From: Gemmatimonadota bacterium
GTDB lineage: Bacteria; Gemmatimonadota; Gemmatimonadetes; Gemmatimonadales; Gemmatimonadaceae
Assembly: GCA_016704465.1 (NCBI GenBank)
Contig: JADJAD010000001.1
Span: 1-64,000 of the forward strand
Direction: 5' to 3'
DNA: 64,000 nt
The translations under genes and the position numbers were made by a program. Positions 58,334 to 64,000 of this stretch are shown here, piece after piece (position 1 is the stretch's first letter; every line of letters begins with the position of its first letter). Under the pieces are notes generated by a model. It did no database searches, was not told where the DNA came from, and worked only from the letters and a program-made list of their open reading frames with translations.

Positions 58334-58388
58334 CTCAAGTGCGAGCGGGAGGCTGCACTTGCTCACTCCGCGAGGTAGCGTTCGCCTC

Positions 58389-59888
58389 ATGTCGCACATG
58401 GGACTTCCTATGGGTCGTGGTGTCTGGAGGCGGGGGTGGCTGCGTCGGGCACTCCTCGTGCATTTCTGCGTGCTCGCGTCGGCCTGCGAGCGCGCCCCCG
58501 AAATCGCGGCACCGGCGCCGGACACGCTGGGCGACGTGGCCGAGGAGGCGATCGAGATGCCCGCGTCGATCGTGGACTCGGAGATCCGCTACGATCTCGG
58601 TCCGGCGCTGGAGGCGCTCGAGCAGGCCGTTCCGCGCACCTTCGGTGACATCGACACTCGGCTGCAGGTCCCGAGCAATCGGCGCATGCACGTCGCATTT
58701 GCCGCCTCGCGCTCACCGTTCGTGATCTCGGTCGATTCGCAGCGCGTGATCGTGTCCAGCGTGATCGAGTACGAGGGGCGCGGATGGTACAAGCCGGTGA
58801 TCGGCCCCGAGGTGAGCGCGGCGTGCGGAACGGGAAACGTCGACCGCCCGCGCGCGCGGATCCGCCTCCAGACGGTCCTGCGGCTGGAGGAATCGTGGGC
58901 CATTGATGCCACCACTCGGGTGACGCGCGTGAGCCCGTACAGCGACGAAGATCGCGACAAGTGCACGGTGACGCTCTTTCGCATCGACGTGACCGACCGG
59001 GTGATGCATGCCACGCGTGAGCAACTCCGGCGGCAGGTGCGCACGCTCGATCGGGCGATGGCGAAGGTGCAGACGCGCGAGCGGTTCGAGCGCTGGTGGC
59101 GCGACATCTCGCGCCCGATCCGCCTGGCCGACTCGATCTACCTGACGATCAACCCTCGCAAGGTGCAGTTCGGCGGGGTCACGGTCGACAGCGGCGAAGC
59201 GGTCGCGCACGTGCGGCTGGAGGCGAGCCCTCGCATCGTGACCGGGAACCGCCCCAACGACTTCGAGCTCTTCACCCCACTCCCCGCGCTCGCGCGCGCC
59301 CCGCTTGCGGGCGAGGGGATGCGGGTGTCGTTGCAGGCGGAATTCGGCTACGACGTCGCCACGAACCTGGTGCGCAAGGCGCTGGTGGGGCGATCGCTGC
59401 GCTGGCAGCAACGCGTCATCAAGATACGCAACGTCTCGGTCACCGGGATCGGCGGCGGGCAGGTGGCGTTAGGCGTGCAGATCGACGGGGCGGCACGGGG
59501 CCTGGTGTACCTCACCGGCACCCCGCGCTACGACAATGCGTCCGATCAGCTCATCATTCCCGACCTCTCCTACGACCTGCACACCACCTCGCTCCTCGTG
59601 AAGGGGCTCGCCTTCCTCGGCGACACCCAGATCCAGGACGCGCTGCGGCAGTACGCACGATTCCCGGTCGATGAGCCGCTGGACAAGCTGCGCGCCCTGG
59701 CCGAGCGCGGCATGAACCGGGAGCTGGCCGACGGGGTGGCGCTGGTCGCGTCGCTCGAGCCAGTGGAGAGCGTGCGGGTCCGGGCCACGCGCTCGGCGCT
59801 GTTGCTGCGCGCCGATGCGCGGGGGGAGCTGCGGCTGGAAATCGACCGGCCGGTGACGCTCAGGCGGCCCGGAGGCGCCGGGCGCTGA
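58389..59888 (+). CDS. DUF4403-family lipoprotein
   Basis: 499 residues from ATG 58389. N-terminal lipoprotein signal with VHFCVLASACER (lipobox Cys at about 34). The DUF4403 domain runs through the rest, with IEMPASIVDSEIRYDLGPALEALEQAVP, ISRPIRLADSIYLTINPRKVQFGGV and TPRYDNASDQLIIPDLSYDLHTTSLLVKGLAFLGDTQIQDALRQYARF. Members are thought to be lipid-binding (TULIP-like) outer-membrane lipoproteins. It starts next to the Fur operator and ends tail-to-tail with the amidohydrolase block. Confidence 0.88.
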   Translation: MSHMGLPMGRGVWRRGWLRRALLVHFCVLASACERAPEIAAPAPDTLGDVAEEAIEMPASIVDSEIRYDLGPALEALEQAVPRTFGDIDTRLQVPSNRRMHVAFAASRSPFVISVDSQRVIVSSVIEYEGRGWYKPVIGPEVSAACGTGNVDRPRARIRLQTVLRLEESWAIDATTRVTRVSPYSDEDRDKCTVTLFRIDVTDRVMHATREQLRRQVRTLDRAMAKVQTRERFERWWRDISRPIRLADSIYLTINPRKVQFGGVTVDSGEAVAHVRLEASPRIVTGNRPNDFELFTPLPALARAPLAGEGMRVSLQAEFGYDVATNLVRKALVGRSLRWQQRVIKIRNVSVTGIGGGQVALGVQIDGAARGLVYLTGTPRYDNASDQLIIPDLSYDLHTTSLLVKGLAFLGDTQIQDALRQYARFPVDEPLDKLRALAERGMNRELADGVALVASLEPVESVRVRATRSALLLRADARGELRLEIDRPVTLRRPGGAGR

Positions 59889-60021
59889 GCGTTGTGTGCC
59901 GCGCGCCGTCGCGCACGAGTACGGTGGTCGTGCGGACGTGGCGCCAGGTCGCCGCGCCTAACGTGTCGCCCATGGTGGCCAGGTCGCGAGGATCGAGCGG
60001 CAGCGAGGAAGTGCCGGCCAT
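59860..60021 (-). CDS. Possible small protein, 53 residues
   Basis: A short minus-strand frame that starts 3 bp after the amidohydrolase stop. It translates to a 53-residue peptide with no recognised domain (AGTSSLPLDPRDLATMGDTLGAATW...). It overlaps the DUF4403 3' end by 29 bp. It carries a TTA-GGC Leu-Gly pair. It may be real, being closely spaced, but could equally be chance. Confidence 0.3.
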   Translation of the reverse strand: MAGTSSLPLDPRDLATMGDTLGAATWRHVRTTTVLVRDGARHTTLSARRLRAA

Positions 60022-60023
60022 GC

Positions 60024-61337
60024 TCAGCGCCCGCCGGTCGTTGCAGCGCCCTTGTAGACCTCCCCGGCCTTCATCACGAACGGGACGCGCTGCATGCGCC
60101 GCAGGTCGTCGAGCGGGTTCCCCTCGACGGCGATCAGGTCGGCCAGCTTGCCGGAGCTCACCGTCCCGAGCTGGTCCGCGACGCCGATCAGGTCGGCGGC
60201 CGCCGAGGTGGCGCTGCGGATCGCGTCCATGGGCGTCGACCCGAGCTGTTGCTGCATCAGCACAAACTCCTCGGCGTTGCGTCCGTGGATGTCGCCCGTG
60301 GCGTCGGTCCCGAAGGCGAACTTCACCCCGCCCTGCCACGCCGCGCGCAGGCGCACCCGGCGCTCACCCTCGATGGCGCGGGCCTTGGCGATCGAGCTGG
60401 CGGGCACCCCCTTCTTCTCGCCATCGCGGGCGATCTCGTCGAGGATGATGAGCGTCGGGACGAGATAGGTCCCCTTCTCCTTCATGATCGCGATGCCAGT
60501 GTCGTCGATCAGCGAGCCGTGCTCGATCGAAGCGGCACCGGCGCGCACCGCCGTCACGATCCCCTCGGCGCCGTGGGCGTGCATCGCCACCTTACGCCCG
60601 AGCCGCGCGGCTTCGTCCACCGCGGCGCGCAGCTCCTCCTCGCTGTACTGGGCGTGGTCCACCGCATCGCCTACCGACAGGATGCCGCCCGTCGCCGTGA
60701 TCTTGATGTGGTCGCTCCCGTACTTGACGTTTTGTCGGACCGCCTTGCGCATCCCCTCGACGCCATCGACGATGAGCCCCGTGCCGGGGATCGAGACGAG
60801 CGGACTCCAGCCGTTGACGTCGGCGTGCCCCCCCGTGATCCCGAGCGAGGGGCCGGCGGCAAAGATGCGCGGCCCGGGCACCACGCCCTTGGCGATGAGG
60901 TCGCGCAGCGCGATATCGGCGCCGTTGGTCGCGCCGACGTCACGAATGCTCGTGAAGCCCGCGTCGAGTGTCTTGCGCGCGTTGACGACGCCGTAGATCG
61001 CCGCGTGGGCTCCCGTCTCGCGCAGCACCGCCATGTCACCGCCGTCGCTGTCCGACGAGTTGATGTGCGTGTGGGAATCGATGAGGCCGGGGAGGAGCGT
61101 ATGGCCGGTGAGGTCGATGATGCGGGCGCCGCTCGGGATGCGGGTGGATGCGGCTGGACCGACGGCGAGGAAGCGGTCGCCCTGCACGAGCACCACGGGG
61201 CGGTCGATGGTGGTGCCGTCGCCGACGATGAGGCGGTCGGCGCGGATGGCGGTGATGGGGGTCGCTTGTGCCGCGAGGATCGAGGTCCCCAGCGCGCAGG
61301 CAAGGGTAGCGAGCGGGATGAGCGTACGGCGCAGCAT
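60024..61337 (-). CDS. Exported amidohydrolase (imidazolonepropionase-like)
   Basis: 437 residues from ATG 61337 with signal peptide (LRRTLIPLATLACALGTSILAAQA). Metal-dependent TIM-barrel hydrolase: HxH in LIDSHTHINSS (about 88-90), a Lys that could be carboxylated in HIKITATGG, His residues in VAMHAHGAEGI and SIEHGSLID, and the catalytic Asp in FAFGTDATGDI. Related to the M38 group of Xaa-Pro dipeptidase/imidazolonepropionase-like enzymes. It probably cleaves an amide or dipeptide in the periplasm. Substrate unknown. Confidence 0.9.
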   Translation of the reverse strand: MLRRTLIPLATLACALGTSILAAQATPITAIRADRLIVGDGTTIDRPVVLVQGDRFLAVGPAASTRIPSGARIIDLTGHTLLPGLIDSHTHINSSDSDGGDMAVLRETGAHAAIYGVVNARKTLDAGFTSIRDVGATNGADIALRDLIAKGVVPGPRIFAAGPSLGITGGHADVNGWSPLVSIPGTGLIVDGVEGMRKAVRQNVKYGSDHIKITATGGILSVGDAVDHAQYSEEELRAAVDEAARLGRKVAMHAHGAEGIVTAVRAGAASIEHGSLIDDTGIAIMKEKGTYLVPTLIILDEIARDGEKKGVPASSIAKARAIEGERRVRLRAAWQGGVKFAFGTDATGDIHGRNAEEFVLMQQQLGSTPMDAIRSATSAAADLIGVADQLGTVSSGKLADLIAVEGNPLDDLRRMQRVPFVMKAGEVYKGAATTGGR

Positions 61338-61585
61338 CGTGGTCAGGTAAGGGTCTGTCAGATCGCAAGTGATCGAGGCCGTGGCAAAGATCCGCTCCCG
61401 TCGCGACCTCGTCGAGACCCAAGCGGGGGATGCGCCTGCCATCGCGGCGCTTGCGCGAAGAACCGCGGCGTGACAGAGTATCGAAGGCTGGCATGCGCGT
61501 GATCGCGCGGCGTCGGCGGCGCCTGTGTCGCAGGGGTGCCGCCCGGACAAGACCAGAGACTCGTATGGACAACAGGAGTCGCCTC

Positions 61586-62305
61586 ATGAGCCGAGTGCCA
61601 CGGATTGTGCATCGGGTGTGCGCTCTGGTCGCGCTTATCGCGCTGGCAGCATGGAGCGAGCCGAGTGAGGCACAAGGGTGGGTGACGTTGCCGGGCGGAA
61701 ACTGGTACATGACCGACTACACCACGTCGGGCATGTTCTCGTGCGGCAACAGGCGCTACATCCTCGGTTCCTGTTTTGCGAGCGGCAACACCGTGAAGGT
61801 GATCAGCGGAATGTCCGGGGCGCTCATCACGTTTGTGCCGGCATCGAACACCATTGTCGCATCGGGCAAGACGCAGAACGTGTCGCTCGGAACGCTTAGT
61901 ATATCCTACTTTGGAACCGGGGCGCCGCAGTTTCCGATCGCCCGACCCCTGGTCGCCCCGTTGTTCAGCATGTGGCTCGGTATCTCGACGTCGGCTCCTC
62001 TGGCAGCATCGGGTGGCTTCTGGTATACGTACACGTCTCGCGCCGGCGCCCTCCGTCCGGCGCTCTACAACTCGTATACGGTGCTGCCGGTCACGCCCCC
62101 GCCGAGTCCCGCGAGATACAACGGGCTGATCTTCGCCAGTCCGACGCGGCCGCTGATCCCCGCAGGGGCCGAGTCGATCGAGATCACGGCACAGGTCTCG
62201 GTGACCCCCGAGCCCGCAACCCTCATCCTGTTTGCGAGCGGTCTGGCAAGTGTCGGAGCGATCGTGCGGCGGCGGCGAAGGGACGTCGGATCGCAACGGC
62301 GCTGA
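61586..62305 (+). CDS. PEP-CTERM protein
   Basis: 239 residues from ATG 61586, which has AACAGGAG seven bases upstream; ATG 61565 is a less likely start. Signal peptide (RVCALVALIALAAWSEPSEAQG). The C-terminus is the PEP-CTERM sorting tail: VTPEPATLILFASGLASVGAIVRRRRR, a recognition site for exosortase. The mature body is rich in Gly, Ser, Thr and Tyr and beta-like, with no known domain. An exosortase must be encoded elsewhere. It starts about 250 bp from the divergent amidohydrolase. Confidence 0.88.
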   Translation: MSRVPRIVHRVCALVALIALAAWSEPSEAQGWVTLPGGNWYMTDYTTSGMFSCGNRRYILGSCFASGNTVKVISGMSGALITFVPASNTIVASGKTQNVSLGTLSISYFGTGAPQFPIARPLVAPLFSMWLGISTSAPLAASGGFWYTYTSRAGALRPALYNSYTVLPVTPPPSPARYNGLIFASPTRPLIPAGAESIEITAQVSVTPEPATLILFASGLASVGAIVRRRRRDVGSQRR

Positions 62306-62434
62306 TCGACCGGGGCACGCCGAGTCGGGCCCCGTGCCTCACTCCGCAAAGTCGCGCTACGCGGGATGGAGACCGGGCGGGAGCGGCGGTGGACGCGTCG
62401 TTGGGGGCCTGCCGCAGTCACATGTGAAAAGTCA

Positions 62435-62469
62435 GAGGCGCCCGCTTCCACGTCGGAAGCAGGCGCCTC
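62435..62469 (-). terminator. Rho-independent terminator of tRNA-Asn
   Basis: GAGGCGCC-c-GCTTCC pairs with GGAAGC-a-GGCGCCTC around a five- to seven-base loop. The minus strand continues TGACTTTTC. It lies 26 bp downstream of the tRNA 3' end. Confidence 0.85.
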
Positions 62470-62495
62470 GGCTATCTCGCACGGTGTACTCCAAC

Positions 62496-62567
62496 TGGGG
62501 CGGCTGGATTCGAACCAGCGACCTCCTGATTAACAGTCAGGCGCTCTGCCAACTAAGCTACACCCCA
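62496..62567 (-). tRNA. tRNA-Asn (anticodon GTT)
   Basis: The 5' acceptor strand TGGGGTG pairs with CGCCCCA; the T-arm is GCTGG-TTCGAAT-CCAGC; the anticodon loop CTGTTAA puts GTT at 62534-62532. Discriminator base G, as usual for Asn. The CCA end is not encoded. A strong terminator follows. No other tRNA is seen. Confidence 0.95.
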
Positions 62568-62733
62568 TCAATCCCCGGGCAGGAATTGCCCCCGGGAAGG
62601 CGTAAGATGGCAACGCACGCCGTCTCTTCGCAACCGGTCACTTCCCCTACGAGTTCCCCCGGAGTCACCGACATCGAGGGCCCGCGCCGCCCCCGACCTT
62701 GCGTTCGACCATTCGCAAGGATTCCCGCTCGGC

Positions 62734-64000
62734 ATGCCACCCACCGCCGGCCCGCCACGCCGCGGCCCCCCGATCGGACGCCTGCACCAGGTCCGGCATC
62801 GGTACGGGGCCGCCGACACTGCCGAGAAGAAGGCCCTGATCGCGCAGTTGGAACGACGCCCGATCGGCTCGGCCGCGCGCTTGCGCGCCTATCACGGCGA
62901 CCTGCTCTTCCTGCGCGCCTTTCCCGACGATGCCGAGGTGCAGGCGATCGTCACGCGCGCGTTGGCGCGCACGGAAGGGCGGGTCCGGCGCCTGTCACGG
63001 GCGCAGCGGCGCCGGCTCGATGACACGGGCGTGGCCGGCTCGACCACACGGCATGCCTTCGCGTACGGGATCGCCCAGTGGCTGATCGGCATCCGCGAAG
63101 ACGTGGACATCGACTGGGAGCGGTTCGACGCGCCCGAGCGTCTCGACCCGCTCCTGCGTCTCGCCCTCACGCAGGCCGAGTCCGATGCGTTCGACTCGGG
63201 CGAGTTCTCGACGCAGGAGTGGTTGCAGCTGGCGCACGGCAACGGGCGGCGTGGCTCGCTCGGCTGGCTGGTGCGTGAGGGCGCGGGCGGCACGGTCACG
63301 CGCAGCGGCGCTCCCGATCCAGCGGTGACGCGGTTGCTGTACGAGAGCGTTGAGGTACCGCTCGAGTGGCGCCTGACGAGTCGGTACTCGACGTCGGGGA
63401 ATGCCGTCGATGCTGGCACGATCGTCCCGCGCGAGCAGATGCGACCGACGCCCGGCGACCCGGTGGCTTGGATCGGCACCCCGCTCCCGGACATCGTGCG
63501 GCTGTCGCGCGGCGCCGCGGCACCCTGGCTCGACGCCGCGAAGGGAGCGCTGGCAGCACGCTGCCGCGAGGTGCACGCGATTGCCTATGCCAACCTCGAC
63601 GAAGTCTACCTCGCCGACCTGGGGGGCGGGGCGTCGCTCTGCCTCATTGGGGCATCGGCCAGCGACCGCCTCACACTCGAGGCCAACTACGGCTATGTGC
63701 TGTTTGCCAACGGCGTCCCGGTGGGCTACGGCGGGGTGACGCCGCTCTCGGCACAGGCCAACACGGGGATCAACATCTTCGAGGAGTTCCGGCGCGCCGA
63801 GGCGGCAATGCTGTTCGCGCAAACGCTGCGGGCGTTTCACACCCTGTTCGGGGTGACGCGGTTTGTGGTCAACCCCTACCAGTTCGGAGCTGACAATGAC
63901 GAGGCGCTCTCCAGCGGCGCCTTCTGGTTCTACGACCGCCTGGGGTTCCGCCCGAGCGATGGGCAGGTGCGCGCCCTCGCCGACCGGGAGCGCGCGCGGC
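62734..64000 (+). CDS. Unknown protein, 5' part (runs off the window)
   Basis: At least 422 residues from ATG 62734, open to the window end. The N-terminal part is charged and helical (HRYGAADTAEKKALIAQLERRPIGSAARLRAYHGDLLFLRAFPDDAEV). Around residues 300-380 there is a pattern like a GNAT-type acetyltransferase core (RLTLEANYGYVLFANGVPVGYGGVTPL, NIFEEFRRAEAAMLFAQTLRAFHTLFGVTRFVVNPYQFGADNDEALSSGAFWFYDRLGF). The acetyltransferase idea is weak inference. The true start and function are uncertain. The 160 bp before it show no feature. Confidence 0.65.
   Translation, partial: MPPTAGPPRRGPPIGRLHQVRHRYGAADTAEKKALIAQLERRPIGSAARLRAYHGDLLFLRAFPDDAEVQAIVTRALARTEGRVRRLSRAQRRRLDDTGVAGSTTRHAFAYGIAQWLIGIREDVDIDWERFDAPERLDPLLRLALTQAESDAFDSGEFSTQEWLQLAHGNGRRGSLGWLVREGAGGTVTRSGAPDPAVTRLLYESVEVPLEWRLTSRYSTSGNAVDAGTIVPREQMRPTPGDPVAWIGTPLPDIVRLSRGAAAPWLDAAKGALAARCREVHAIAYANLDEVYLADLGGGASLCLIGASASDRLTLEANYGYVLFANGVPVGYGGVTPLSAQANTGINIFEEFRRAEAAMLFAQTLRAFHTLFGVTRFVVNPYQFGADNDEALSSGAFWFYDRLGFRPSDGQVRALADRERAR

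Noticed and set aside
1..64000. Prophage, transposon or defence island
   Set aside because: No integrase, transposase, phage structural, toxin-antitoxin, restriction or CRISPR genes are recognisable.

Overview
The window looks like chromosomal DNA of a G+C-rich diderm bacterium. Outer-membrane beta-barrel, TolC, RND-efflux and LpxL-type acyltransferase genes indicate an outer membrane. The mix of a Suf system using SufU, SWIB/H1-like protein, PEP-CTERM protein, many exported hydrolases and a dispersed GACGGGG repeat family fits Gemmatimonadota best; that placement is inference from gene content. There is no prophage, insertion sequence, CRISPR array or rRNA. One tRNA (Asn) is present. Both window edges cut through genes.

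Layout. 1-2.8 kb: end of a suf operon (sufD, sufS, sufU). 3.2-7.4 kb: a possible DNA-binding protein, a NarL-type two-component system with a 7-TM partner, and two paralogs ending in CPPYCPP. 7.6-12.7 kb: YciI protein, molybdate-type ABC genes without a binding protein, a NatA-like ATPase, a MinD-like protein, bacilliredoxin and GroES-like protein. 12.9-20.2 kb: mostly minus-strand genes for an M24 peptidase, aldo/keto reductase, exported esterase, exported RidA, Rieske oxygenase, signal peptidase and SWIB protein. 20.4-32 kb: exported hydrolase, endonuclease IV, a Big2-domain metalloprotease-like lipoprotein, P5C dehydrogenase, PhzF, MscL and a large outer-membrane protein.

32-39.6 kb: an ABC exporter plus EamA transporter, a frameshifted receiver-domain gene, and a minus-strand set of DUF3299 protein, LolD/MacB-type ATPase, FtsX-type permease, lipoprotein and DedA protein. 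39.8-46.5 kb: a TetR-controlled tripartite RND efflux operon whose pump gene carries a one-base frameshift. 47-54 kb: a prepilin, DUF3052-like protein, ATP-grasp enzyme, and an acyltransferase, MFS, GT4 group that faces a second GT4 gene; together they resemble the PatA/PimA/PimB set for acylated glycolipids. 54-58.3 kb: a probable minus-strand operon of Fur-family regulator, ZIP transporter, ChaN lipoprotein, SixA phosphatase, CHAD-CYTH protein and GT4, with a 16-bp palindrome upstream of the Fur gene. 58.4-64 kb: DUF4403 lipoprotein, amidohydrolase, PEP-CTERM protein, tRNA-Asn and a truncated unknown gene.

Three sequence-level patterns cut across genes: (1) a family of GACGGGG heptamer arrays, some paired as inverted arms around small hairpins, one of them read through as the N-terminus of SufS; (2) many copies of the 8-mer GCCTAACG/CGTTAGGC, mostly encoding Leu-Gly through the TTA codon; (3) recurrent 12- or 13-bp tandem duplications, several in frame inside genes. 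No complete novel defence or mobile system was seen. The best candidates for undescribed biology are the CPPYCPP paralogs, the heptamer repeat family, the reversed CHAD-CYTH/SixA operon and the exported RidA-esterase pair.
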